A stretch of 64,000 bases of DNA from an uncultured Bacteroidaceae bacterium (lineage in GTDB: Bacteria; Bacteroidota; Bacteroidia; Bacteroidales; Bacteroidaceae), in the NCBI GenBank assembly GCA_905234605.1, contig CAJOIE010000010.1, forward strand, positions 82,458-146,457, given 5' to 3'. The notes below the pieces were generated by a model. The model saw only the letters and a list, made by a program, of their open reading frames with translations, was not told where the DNA came from and searched no databases. Position 1 is the first letter of the stretch. Each line of letters begins with the position of its first letter. The position numbers and the translations under genes were made by a program. This document shows positions 25,181 through 34,011 of the stretch, in pieces.

Positions 25181-26452
25181 ATGCGTGTACCATGTGGATT
25201 AGCAGCTATGCTCATGGGTGTGGCCATGCCGGTGTGCCTTTCGTGCGGCGGCAGGCCGTCGTTGTCTGATGCGGAAGCCGGGGATGGCGGCGGAGATGTG
25301 GGTGCAATTCCGGAGCAGAGTGCACCCGTTAGTGCACCCGTTGTGGATGTCTATTTTGAGAACTCGGGCAGCATGTATGGCTATGTCAATGGTGCCACGG
25401 AGCTGAAGGACATAGTCTACGACTACCTCACAAGCCTGGAGACCAGTGGTGCCGTGTCCGCCATCAGACTGTCCTACATCAACTCTAAGGTGCTTCCTGC
25501 GGGAGGCGACATCGGTTCTTTCGTCAAGACGCTGACTCCTGCATCGCTCAGGCGTAAGGGCGGCGACATGGGCACGTCGGACTTGGCCTCCATGCTTGGG
25601 CGCATCATTGCTGCATGCGGCGACACTGCTGTAGCGGTGTTCATCTCCGACTGCATATTCTCGCCCGGCAAGGGTGTCGATGCTGCCGCCTATCTGGCTC
25701 GGCAGCAGATAAGCATCAGGCGCGCCTTTGCCGCCGGTGTGCGCACGCAGCCCCGTCTGTCTGCCGTTGGCTACCTGTGCTACTCCATGTTCGACGGCAC
25801 GTACTACGATGCTGGCGACAGGCCTTCGGCTTTCAAGGGGCAGCGTCCGTTCTACATCTGGCTGTTCGGTGCGGAGTCGGCTTTGCGCCGTGTGGCCGGT
25901 GCCGTGCCGGCCGGTGGTTTCTTCGGCGATGGTGTCAGGGATAGTGTCGTCATCGCAGGCGGCGGCCGTGAGCTGTCTGCCAGGCAGTATGCCATCCATC
26001 CCGGTTCCGGCCACTTCGACCTGTCGCATGCTGATGCCCGCCACACGCTTGAACATCTGGGCCGCGACCGTGGTGGCAAGTATGTCTTTGCCGTGGATGC
26101 CGACTTCTCGTCTGTCTTCGTGTCCGAGGCGTTCCTGGCTGACACTGCCAACTATCATACAGACAATGCCGCTTACCGTGTCGTCGGCGTGAAGGCATTG
26201 CAGGAGGCCTCTGCCATGTTCACGCATCGGGTTAGGCTTGAGGCCACGCATGTCGTGCCCGGACGCCTGACCGTCAGCCTGCGCTCATGCCTGCCGCCAT
26301 GGGTCTGGCGTGTGAACGATGCGACAGGCGATGCTCTCACCGACTCGACTGCGGCCATGACCTTCGGTATCGCCAGCATGGTGCGTGGCATTGCCGACGG
26401 CATCTGGCGTGACAGCGACAGGCAGGTGAGCTTCACGGTCAATATCAAGTAA
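25181..26452 (+). CDS. vWA-like lipoprotein of the tubulin/ZorAB-type cassette
   Basis: A 423-residue protein with a signal peptide and lipobox ending LSCGG (Cys near 23), so it should be a membrane-anchored lipoprotein. The mature part resembles a von Willebrand A fold: strand VVDVYFENSGSMYGYV near 54-68, a GGDMGTSDLASML loop near 128-140 that could supply the MIDAS Thr, and VAVFISDCIFSPG near 150-162 that could supply the third Asp. The first MIDAS position, normally DxSxS, is ENSGS here, so metal binding may differ. It is the first gene of a plus-strand run of seven (next gene 35 bases on). I chose the ATG at 25181 because it yields a lipoprotein signal; the ATG at 25208 is an alternative. 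Its likely role is an envelope-side adaptor or sensor. Confidence 0.75.
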   Translation: MRVPCGLAAMLMGVAMPVCLSCGGRPSLSDAEAGDGGGDVGAIPEQSAPVSAPVVDVYFENSGSMYGYVNGATELKDIVYDYLTSLETSGAVSAIRLSYINSKVLPAGGDIGSFVKTLTPASLRRKGGDMGTSDLASMLGRIIAACGDTAVAVFISDCIFSPGKGVDAAAYLARQQISIRRAFAAGVRTQPRLSAVGYLCYSMFDGTYYDAGDRPSAFKGQRPFYIWLFGAESALRRVAGAVPAGGFFGDGVRDSVVIAGGGRELSARQYAIHPGSGHFDLSHADARHTLEHLGRDRGGKYVFAVDADFSSVFVSEAFLADTANYHTDNAAYRVVGVKALQEASAMFTHRVRLEATHVVPGRLTVSLRSCLPPWVWRVNDATGDALTDSTAAMTFGIASMVRGIADGIWRDSDRQVSFTVNIK

Positions 26453-26487
26453 CCATCGTCACACACATATATATAATCCGATAGTCT

Positions 26488-26961
26488 ATGAACTTAAGCG
26501 AGATTGCAGGCACCGTCTGCGACTTCATCAACCGCCTGGGGCTCTACTCCCAGCCTCTGAGCTTGTATCTGTGGGGCTACGACTGTTCCACGGGAGAGTA
26601 CTCACTGCCCATTCTCTACAACCTGTATGGCTTCATCGCCTTAGTTGTGGCCTTGGTGCTTGCGGCAATCTACTACTATGCCTGGAAGCCTGTGCGCCGG
26701 CAGCGCATGTGGTGGTTCGTGCTGCTTGGGGCTAATGGTTTGGTGCAGTGGTGTGTAGCCTATTTCTGTCTTACGGCCCGCCTTGATGCCGGCCGCATTG
26801 GCGAGTGTCTGGTGTTCAATGACAGCGGCACGCAGGTCATCGACCGTGCCGACATCGCCATGTTTGGAGTTGTCAACGCTGTAGTGGCCATGCTCCTGTT
26901 CTTCGTCCTGTCGTTGGTGTTTAAGTCGTTTAGCAGCACATGCAGGCACTATCCTTTCTGA
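26488..26961 (+). CDS. Small three-helix membrane protein of the cassette
   Basis: A 157-residue protein. Hydrophobic segments lie at about 45-66 (LYGFIALVVALVLAAIYYYA), 74-95 (RMWWFVLLGANGLVQWCVAY) and 124-148 (MFGVVNAVVAMLLFFVLSLV), with a short soluble N-terminus containing GLYSQPLSLYLWGYD. I do not recognise the family. It starts 35 bases after the vWA lipoprotein gene and is followed 38 bases later by the tubulin-like gene, so it belongs to the cassette and could anchor the tubulin-like or Hsp70-like protein at the inner membrane (inference). Confidence 0.75.
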   Translation: MNLSEIAGTVCDFINRLGLYSQPLSLYLWGYDCSTGEYSLPILYNLYGFIALVVALVLAAIYYYAWKPVRRQRMWWFVLLGANGLVQWCVAYFCLTARLDAGRIGECLVFNDSGTQVIDRADIAMFGVVNAVVAMLLFFVLSLVFKSFSSTCRHYPF

Positions 26962-26999
26962 GATAACATCCTTCTACCTCACCATCTACAATATCCGAT

Positions 27000-28406
27000 A
27001 TGAGCAAACTCTATGTCTTCGGCATTGGCGGCACAGGAGCCCGAGTGCTGCGCTCGCTCACCCATCTGCTGGCCTGCGGCGTGGCGTGCCGCGACACAGT
27101 CGTGCCGGTGCTTATCGACCCCGATGTGAGCAATGGCGACCTGTCGCGAACCGTGACTCTGATGCAGCATTATGCCAGTGTGCGCGGCTCCCTCTCGTTT
27201 GGCAACGACACCTCAAGCCGCTTCTTTGCCACCGAGTTGATGGAAATAGGCCATTTCCGCCTGCCTGTTCAGGACACGCAGGATCTCGTGTTCAAGGACT
27301 TCATGGCTGTTGACCAGGGCATGTCGCGCCCCTCGCAGGCTCTGCTGCACATGCTCTTCTCGGAGCGCAACATGCAGGCCGACATGTCGGTGGGCTTCAA
27401 GGGCAATCCTAACATGGGCATCATAGTGCTCAACCAGTTTGCCACCACGCCGGAGTTCATCGACTTGGCCAACATCTTCCAACAGGACGACCGCGTCTTC
27501 ATCGTCAGCTCCATCTTCGGCGGCACGGGGGCCAGCGGTTTCCCCTTGCTGCTCAACACCTTGCGCGACAACCACACGCTGCCCAACTTTGGCCTGCTCA
27601 ACGAGGCCGTGGTGGGAGCCGTCTCGGTGCTGCCCTATTTCAAGGTCAAGGCCACGGAGAGCAGCAGCATCGAGTCCGACGCGTTCATCGCCAAGACGCG
27701 CTCGGCACTGGCCTACTACGACAAGAACCTCCAGGGCAAGCTCCAGGCCATGTACTACATTGGCGACAATGCCACGGCCCACCGTTCCTACCCCAACATC
27801 GAGGGCGGGCGCGAGCAGCGCAACAATGCCCATCTCGTGGAGCTGCTGGCGGCACTGGCCGTGCTCGACTTTGCCAACCACGACTTCCAGCCTCACGGCA
27901 AGACCGTCTACAAGGAGTTCGGCATGGAGGTCGACAAAGAGCAGACCGTCATCTTCGGCAACTTCGCTGCCACCACGCGCAACATCCTGCGCCGTCCGCT
28001 CACTCAGGCCATGCTCATGGCCAACTATATGGACAACGTCGGTCTCGACCTGCGCCTGGCACAGCAGTGGAGCCGTGACAACGGCCTCGGTGCTACATTC
28101 TTCGCCGGCGACTTCTTCGGCCACCTACAGGCATGCCTCAAGGACTATGTGGCCTGGCTGCATGAGATGGAGGACAACCAGCTCTCGTTTGCCCCATTTG
28201 AGCGCAACGCGCAGGATGCTTTCGCAATAGTGAGAGGCGTGACTCCCGCGCGCAGCTTCTTAGGCAAGAAGAACTACCAGCTCTTCGACGCCACCCTCGA
28301 CGACGTGAGCCGTAGCTTCAAGAAAAGGCCGAGCCCGGAGCGGGCCTTCATGGAGCTCTTCTCGGCCGCCACGGCCAAGCTCGTGGCACAGAAACTCAAG
28401 TACTGA
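27000..28406 (+). CDS. Tubulin/FtsZ-like GTPase of the cassette
   Basis: A 468-residue cytosolic protein with two glycine motifs of the tubulin superfamily: an N-terminal KLYVFGIGGTGARVLRSL (residues 3-20; nucleotide-binding T1-like loop) and SSIFGGTGASGFPLLLNTL (about 171-189), which corresponds to the GGGTG(S/T)G signature of tubulin and FtsZ. The region between contains VPVLIDPDVSNGDLSR, an acidic loop that could contact the guanine nucleotide. It is too divergent for cell-division FtsZ and fits the tubulin-like families associated with vWA and OmpA proteins. Catalytic T7-loop residues could not be identified by eye. It sits between a membrane protein gene and the Hsp70-like gene (21 bases apart), so filament-forming or switch GTPase activity within the cassette is the best guess. 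Confidence 0.75.
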   Translation: MSKLYVFGIGGTGARVLRSLTHLLACGVACRDTVVPVLIDPDVSNGDLSRTVTLMQHYASVRGSLSFGNDTSSRFFATELMEIGHFRLPVQDTQDLVFKDFMAVDQGMSRPSQALLHMLFSERNMQADMSVGFKGNPNMGIIVLNQFATTPEFIDLANIFQQDDRVFIVSSIFGGTGASGFPLLLNTLRDNHTLPNFGLLNEAVVGAVSVLPYFKVKATESSSIESDAFIAKTRSALAYYDKNLQGKLQAMYYIGDNATAHRSYPNIEGGREQRNNAHLVELLAALAVLDFANHDFQPHGKTVYKEFGMEVDKEQTVIFGNFAATTRNILRRPLTQAMLMANYMDNVGLDLRLAQQWSRDNGLGATFFAGDFFGHLQACLKDYVAWLHEMEDNQLSFAPFERNAQDAFAIVRGVTPARSFLGKKNYQLFDATLDDVSRSFKKRPSPERAFMELFSAATAKLVAQKLKY

Positions 28407-28427
28407 CCTTTACAGCAACACAGCATT

Positions 28428-31400
28428 ATGTCAAAAGTGTTTCGCATATACTCTTCCGGCAGCGACACGCTGCTTGACTGGCAAGGTAGCACCGAGAACC
28501 CCTACGGAGCCAAGGCCATAGGCGAGATTATAGACCCCGATGCCAAGGATTCCAAGCGTGAGATAACATCCATCCCGTCGCCCTTTGCACGCATCGACCT
28601 GGTGAAGAACGCATACGCCGAAGTCGTCAGGTCTGGCCGGCTGCGGGGCGACACCATCTTCCACAAGATTGTGTCCGACTCGCTCGACATCGCACAGATT
28701 TTCTTCCGCCTGCCCAAACTCAGGGGCAAGGTGGAAGTGATAGCCTGGCACCGCGAGCATGAGCTCAACCAGCTGCTTAGTGGCACGAGCGCGGCCCACC
28801 GGCGTGTGGGCGCGACGCTGAGCATGTTTCTCCGTCAGGATGCATTGCCCGACAATGATAAGCCAGGCGTGTCGCGTGGCGATGATAAGGTGACGCCCTA
28901 CAATTTCGAGCTCATGCAGGCCATCTACCTGCTGCGCTACTGTGGCAGCGCGCGGCGCACACAGATGGATATCATCGGGGCCACATCGCCTGCCACGCTC
29001 TTCTTCAGCACAGCCAACGACCTGAGCTACCTCTCGGCCGACCTCCAATTCGGCACCGACCGTGCCTTCGACAGTGAGTATGCCTCGCTCGGACAGCGCG
29101 AAGAGCAGTTCATACGCTTCTATTTCGCCTTCAGCAAGGCATACCCCGATTTCTCCCGTCGCTTCAAGGAGGTGAACGAATATCTGAACCTCGTCTATCG
29201 CTACGACCTCACGCCGGAGCAGAAGGACATGGTCGATGCCCTCACGCCAGACAGCGTGCGCGACTATCCCGAGCTCACGGCCAATCAAGACCGTGTGGAA
29301 ATCAACGGCGTGGCCTATCGCAGCTGCGGCGTCAGCACAGGCGTGGTGAGCGACTTCGAGATACGCTCACAGGCTGCATGCGACGACGGCCGCCGCCCGC
29401 TGGTGTTGCCGGTGGAGTGCGGCACGCTCTACACCAGCCTCACATACGTCAGCGGCAAGTGGGAGCGCACCTACAAGGCACCGCAGACCGACGCGCGCCC
29501 TGTGGAGAAGCGCGACCTGCCCTTTGCCAACGAGGCATATCCCTATCTCACCATCAGCGACTTTCTTGAGGACAGCCTGGTCAGAGTGAAGCGCGAGGGG
29601 CGCATCGACGACAAGGCCTTCTACACCGCGGCCGCTGCCGACAGTGCCTACTGCTATCTCCTCCCGCTGCGGCCCTTGTTCTTCAGCTACTTCACACCAG
29701 AGCAGCTGCGGGCAGACCACATGCTCGACATCGAGGAGACAGTCACGGGACATGTGCGCGTGCGGCTGCGCATTCCCGTCAAGGGCGGCGTCAACATCGA
29801 CTATGAGCGCAGCTACATCGACGGGCAGCCGTCCATCGAGGGCAATGGACGCCTGCTCACCTGCGACTTTGCCGTGGCACTGTTCACCAACATGGCCTTC
29901 ACCAGCCAGCGGCAGGCTTACTATCGTGCCGGCATCGTGACCGAGTTCGAGCAGTGCGACGACTATTCGGCCACGTTCTGGCATGCCGGCAGGCAGGTGC
30001 CGGTGGCGGGCGAGGTGGTGCGCAACAAGGAGCACGATGCCTACGTGAGCTGCCGCACCTACGTGCTTGAGCAGCAGTGCTTCGACCTTATGCGTATACG
30101 TTGCCGCGCCGACGGCCGCGATGCCGAGGGCGTGCTCGTGCCGCTGTTCAGGCATGGAGGCAGCAGCGGCGGCGACAGCAAGAGCATCGTCTTCGCCATC
30201 GACCTTGGCACCACCAACACGCATGTGGAATACCGGCTTGACGGAGGCACGTCGCAGCCCTTTGACATGGATGCCGACGACGCCATGCTGAAGCTCTGGG
30301 GCGACGTAGACCCCTTCAGGGCCAACACGTTGGCATACGACATGCTCCCCGCTGTGATTGGCGGGCACACCCTATATCATTTCCCTATGCGCACAGCCCT
30401 CTGTGTGGGCTCCGCCACAAACTGGCACCGTGCCGTCTATGCCCTGGCCGATGCTAACCTGCCGTTCCCCTACGGGAAAAAGGTAGGTTATGCCTACGAC
30501 CGTGTCCATACCAACCTCAAGTGGAGCTCCGACGGAGAGGCCGAACAGCGTGTGAGGGCATACATCGACTCGCTGTTCATGTTGCTGCGCATCAAGACCA
30601 TGCAGATGGGTTGCCCGTTAGAGCAGACGCGCATAGTGTGGTTCTACCCCATAAGCATGATGCGCAACCGCTACGACACCTTCTCCCGAGCATGGGCGGA
30701 AGCCTACGCGAAGTACTTCGGCGGCGAGCCGGCCAATGTCCAGGCCATGACAGAGTCGGTGGCTCCCTACGAGCATTTCCGAGCTGACAACAGTGCCGTG
30801 AACAACATCGTGACCATCGACATCGGAGGCGGCACCACCGACATCGTCGTGGCTGCCGGCGGACGGGTGACCGACATCACCTCGTTCCGCTTTGCTGCCG
30901 ACGCCATCTTCGGCGACGCCTACACCACCGCCGGCACCACCCTCAACAGGCTCCTCTGCGCATACGAGAGCCCTTTCAGAAGCATACTCAGTGACAACGG
31001 CCTCAAGGACCTCACCGACATCATGGACGTGCTGGTCAAGGCCAAGTCGTCGGCCAACCTGGCATCGTTCTTCTTCTCACTGCGCGACAACCAGGACGTG
31101 CGCGACAAGCACGTTAGCAGGAATGTCGACTGGGGTGAGATGCTCCAGAGCGACGAGCGCTTCAAGCTCGTGTTCGTCATCTTCTACACGGCCATCGTCT
31201 ACCATCTTGCCACACTCATGCTCTCACGCGGCCATCGCCTGCCGCGCCACATAGCCTTCTCGGGCAACGGTTCGAAGGTGATACGCGTGCTCTCGGCAAG
31301 CAACGCCACCCTGGAGGCCTTCACCAAACACATCTTCGAGGCTGTCTATGAGCGCCCCTACGATGCCGACGGCCTCACCATACTCCAGAACGCCGATTGC

Positions 31401-31832
31401 CCGAAGGAGGCTACGTGCAAGGGAGGTCTCGCGGCGAGCGAGGCCGAAGCCTTCGACAGCGTGCATGCTGCTCGCGCCGTGCTCCGTGGCGACGGCACGC
31501 ACGAGTGGTTCACAACGGAGACATACGCGCAGGTCGACGATGCCATGAAGGAGCGGACGGCCGAGGAGGCACGCCGCTTCCTGGACTTCGTGATACGGCT
31601 GGGCTGCACTTTCTCACTGAAGAAGAACTTCGGCGTCAGCGATGCCACTATCCGCATAGCGCAGAAGGAGTGCGCACGCGACCTGCTCACCTACGTGAAC
31701 AAAGGGCTCGCCGAGAGGCTGCGTGAGGACGCACTGTCCGACAGTGTCGAAGAGACGCTCTTCTTCTACCCGCTGAGAGGCATGCTCTCCGCGCTCATCA
31801 CTGCTATATACGACAACATCATCTGCAAGTAA
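28428..31832 (+). CDS. Giant Hsp70/actin-fold ATPase with a large unknown N-terminal domain
   Basis: A 1134-residue protein. The C-terminal half is an actin/Hsp70-type ATPase: phosphate-1 motif VFAIDLGTTNTHVEYRL near 587-603, phosphate-2 motif VTIDIGGGTTDIVVAAGG near 793-810, and an adenosine-type motif RHIAFSGNGSKVIRVL near 940-955. The first roughly 580 residues match no domain I know; they begin VFRIYSSGSDTLLDWQGS and are mixed alpha/beta. No signal peptide or membrane helix is seen, so it is cytosolic. It follows the tubulin-like gene by 21 bases and precedes the linker-protein gene by 11, so it is a core component. It may act as a chaperone-like assembly ATPase or as a filament partner of the tubulin-like protein (inference). 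Confidence 0.8.
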   Translation: MSKVFRIYSSGSDTLLDWQGSTENPYGAKAIGEIIDPDAKDSKREITSIPSPFARIDLVKNAYAEVVRSGRLRGDTIFHKIVSDSLDIAQIFFRLPKLRGKVEVIAWHREHELNQLLSGTSAAHRRVGATLSMFLRQDALPDNDKPGVSRGDDKVTPYNFELMQAIYLLRYCGSARRTQMDIIGATSPATLFFSTANDLSYLSADLQFGTDRAFDSEYASLGQREEQFIRFYFAFSKAYPDFSRRFKEVNEYLNLVYRYDLTPEQKDMVDALTPDSVRDYPELTANQDRVEINGVAYRSCGVSTGVVSDFEIRSQAACDDGRRPLVLPVECGTLYTSLTYVSGKWERTYKAPQTDARPVEKRDLPFANEAYPYLTISDFLEDSLVRVKREGRIDDKAFYTAAAADSAYCYLLPLRPLFFSYFTPEQLRADHMLDIEETVTGHVRVRLRIPVKGGVNIDYERSYIDGQPSIEGNGRLLTCDFAVALFTNMAFTSQRQAYYRAGIVTEFEQCDDYSATFWHAGRQVPVAGEVVRNKEHDAYVSCRTYVLEQQCFDLMRIRCRADGRDAEGVLVPLFRHGGSSGGDSKSIVFAIDLGTTNTHVEYRLDGGTSQPFDMDADDAMLKLWGDVDPFRANTLAYDMLPAVIGGHTLYHFPMRTALCVGSATNWHRAVYALADANLPFPYGKKVGYAYDRVHTNLKWSSDGEAEQRVRAYIDSLFMLLRIKTMQMGCPLEQTRIVWFYPISMMRNRYDTFSRAWAEAYAKYFGGEPANVQAMTESVAPYEHFRADNSAVNNIVTIDIGGGTTDIVVAAGGRVTDITSFRFAADAIFGDAYTTAGTTLNRLLCAYESPFRSILSDNGLKDLTDIMDVLVKAKSSANLASFFFSLRDNQDVRDKHVSRNVDWGEMLQSDERFKLVFVIFYTAIVYHLATLMLSRGHRLPRHIAFSGNGSKVIRVLSASNATLEAFTKHIFEAVYERPYDADGLTILQNADCPKEATCKGGLAASEAEAFDSVHAARAVLRGDGTHEWFTTETYAQVDDAMKERTAEEARRFLDFVIRLGCTFSLKKNFGVSDATIRIAQKECARDLLTYVNKGLAERLREDALSDSVEETLFFYPLRGMLSALITAIYDNIICK

Positions 31833-31843
31833 CATCAGTGCAC

Positions 31844-32485
31844 ATGACAGAGAACAACAACATCTATACACCCTGGCTGCTGCTCGCGGCATCGTGTATT
31901 GCAATCCTGATACTGGCCCTGTGGGTCTGCAAGCTGCTCAAGGAGAAGGATGAACTGCTCAAGGAGAGCAGGGAGCCAGACAGACAGCAGAGCCGACACG
32001 TCGGCAAGAAGCAGCCGGCCAATGGCATGCCAAAGTCATCAGACAAGCGGAAGTCCTCCAAAAAGAGCCGTCAGGGTCAGCCAGCTTCAGAGACACCATC
32101 CCAAGAGCAAGCGGTGAGCCCCCAGCCGCACGCCGGTCAGGCACTGCCGCAGCCAGCGGAGCCATTGCAGCCCGTGGAGCAGCCTACAGAGAGAGAGTAT
32201 GCCTTTCTCCGCTGTGCCACAGACGGGCGTTTCGCTGTTCCCGCCGCCGAGGCCGACGGCAAGACCTTCTTCCGCGTATGGGACGAGGATGGGCAGAAAC
32301 GTTTTGAGTTTCATGGCAATGAGCGCAAGGCTCTGGCAAACCCCAATGCCGTGTTCGACGGCGTGTGTGAGCTGCACGGACGGCGTGAGGGAGCAACGGC
32401 CATTGAGAACGTGACGCCAGGCGTGCTCACCAGCGACTACGCCGTGCAGACACCGGCTGTGCTGCGTCTGCACCCGATTATGTGA
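31844..32485 (+). CDS. Single-pass membrane protein with charged Pro/Gln-rich linker
   Basis: A 213-residue protein. One membrane helix (WLLLAASCIAILILALWV, about residues 10-28) is followed by a highly charged helix (LLKEKDELLKESREPDRQ), a Lys/Ser then Pro/Gln-rich linker to about 120, and a compact strand-rich C-terminal domain (EYAFLRCATDGRFAVP to LRLHPIM). I do not recognise the family. The ATG at 31844 is preferred to a GTG at 31838. It is the fifth gene of the cassette; its stop overlaps the formal GTG of the next frame. The layout of one helix plus long flexible linker suggests a tether between the inner-membrane channel and the cytosolic ATPases (inference). Confidence 0.75.
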   Translation: MTENNNIYTPWLLLAASCIAILILALWVCKLLKEKDELLKESREPDRQQSRHVGKKQPANGMPKSSDKRKSSKKSRQGQPASETPSQEQAVSPQPHAGQALPQPAEPLQPVEQPTEREYAFLRCATDGRFAVPAAEADGKTFFRVWDEDGQKRFEFHGNERKALANPNAVFDGVCELHGRREGATAIENVTPGVLTSDYAVQTPAVLRLHPIM

Positions 32486-32508
32486 AACAAAGCAATAAGC
32501 ATATTATA

Positions 32509-34011
32509 ATGTTTGAGATTATTGAGATTATAGTTACTGCCGGATGCATTGCCCTGGAGCTAATCAGCTTTCTCCGGACAATGCGCCTGATACACAGCTA
32601 CGGGCATATCTTCCCCCAATCGACCGACAGCATCACGCTGACAGCGGAGCAGGGACGCATCAGCATAGAGGCCGTCAGTCCGTCGCCTACACTCAAGGCG
32701 ATACTGCTCACGCTCAACCGTTATCTGCACAGCAATGCCAATCAGGTGAACGACTACCACCTCATGCGCGACGTGGTCGAGCGCAACCGCTCCACGCGAG
32801 AGGTTGAGATAGTCACCCTGCTGCCATTCCCGCAGTACATCGGTCTGGCTGGCACCATGATTGGCATCATCATCGGCGTGGCGACATTCGTCTTTGGCGG
32901 CGGCCTCGAGGCACTGGTCACCACGGCGGCTGGCCACAGCGATGTCCGCGGCGGCATACGCATCCTGCTGGGAGGAGTGGCGATAGCGGTGGCAACGAGT
33001 GCCTGCGGGTTGGTGTTCACGGCGTTGAACAGCTGGTTATTCAAAAGAGCGCGCACGCAGACGGAGCAGAGGGAGAATGACTTCCTGAGCTGGATACAGG
33101 CCGAGCTCTTGCCCAACATCGCCACAGGCCTCAGCTCGGCACTCAGCCGCATGACCGACAACCTGAACCGCTTCAATGCCGCCTTCTCCGTCAATGCCGA
33201 CAAGCTCGCCAGCGTGTTGGCCAATGTGCGCTCATCCTACCGCGACCAGGCCGAGGTACTCCGTCTGTTGCAGAGCACGGATGTCATCCGTGTGGTGACG
33301 GCCAACGCCACCATCTACGACAAGCTCAAGAACTGCACCGAGGAGATTGGCCTCCTCGCCGAGGGGCTGTCGAGCTCACGCCAGTATCTCGCCACGGTGC
33401 GCGAGGTGACGGCAAAGCTCGACGATGCCGACCGGCGGGCCCGCACATGGGAGCGCATGGGGCGTTTCTTTGAGCAGGAGGCCAAGCAGTTAGAGCGGCG
33501 CAAGGGTGCCATCACCGAGGCCGTGGGCGAGGTGGACAAGCGTCTCACGGAGGCTCTCACGGCACTGCGCGAGAGAGCCGACGCGCAGATAACAAGCACC
33601 GCTGAAGTCATGCAGGAACACAGGCGCAGCCTCGATGCCTCGCTCGCACAGCAGGAGCAGGTGTTCACCGAGAGGCTCGGGCAGATGTCGGAGACGATAG
33701 GCAAGCGCACACAGACCCTGGAGCGCGTCTTCGCCGAGCAGGAGAAGCTCTCCGCGGCGGCAGCCCAGGAGCTGCACCGCTACGCGCGACAGCTCGACAA
33801 CCTGAGCGACATACGTCAGGGCATACGTGAGTTGCAGGCCGCGGTGGCACAGCAGAGCCAACGGCCGCTGACCGACGCGCCCATCACCGTGACCAGCCGA
33901 GTGGCATGGCCGCTGCAAGCTGCCGTATATGTCATTGCCCTCTTCTGCCTGATAGTTCTGGGCGGTGAGGCCGTGGCATTGTATCACTTCATAGTGTCGG
34001 TACTGTCATGA
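32509..34011 (+). CDS. MotA/TolQ/ZorA-like channel protein with long coiled coil
   Basis: A 500-residue inner-membrane protein. Helices lie at about 3-22, 110-132 (YIGLAGTMIGIIIGVATFVF) and 150-172 (LLGGVAIAVATSACGLVFTA); the last two and the GLAGTMIGII turn are the MotA/TolQ/ExbB core that forms the proton or sodium channel with a MotB-type partner. A long coiled-coil tail follows (about 215-455), as in ZorA of the Zorya defence system, but here it ends in a further membrane helix at about 470-492, which ZorA is not known to have. The next gene overlaps its stop by ATGA at 34008-34011, typical of motor pairs. I prefer the ATG at 32509 to the GTG at 32482. Confidence 0.82.
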   Translation: MFEIIEIIVTAGCIALELISFLRTMRLIHSYGHIFPQSTDSITLTAEQGRISIEAVSPSPTLKAILLTLNRYLHSNANQVNDYHLMRDVVERNRSTREVEIVTLLPFPQYIGLAGTMIGIIIGVATFVFGGGLEALVTTAAGHSDVRGGIRILLGGVAIAVATSACGLVFTALNSWLFKRARTQTEQRENDFLSWIQAELLPNIATGLSSALSRMTDNLNRFNAAFSVNADKLASVLANVRSSYRDQAEVLRLLQSTDVIRVVTANATIYDKLKNCTEEIGLLAEGLSSSRQYLATVREVTAKLDDADRRARTWERMGRFFEQEAKQLERRKGAITEAVGEVDKRLTEALTALRERADAQITSTAEVMQEHRRSLDASLAQQEQVFTERLGQMSETIGKRTQTLERVFAEQEKLSAAAAQELHRYARQLDNLSDIRQGIRELQAAVAQQSQRPLTDAPITVTSRVAWPLQAAVYVIALFCLIVLGGEAVALYHFIVSVLS

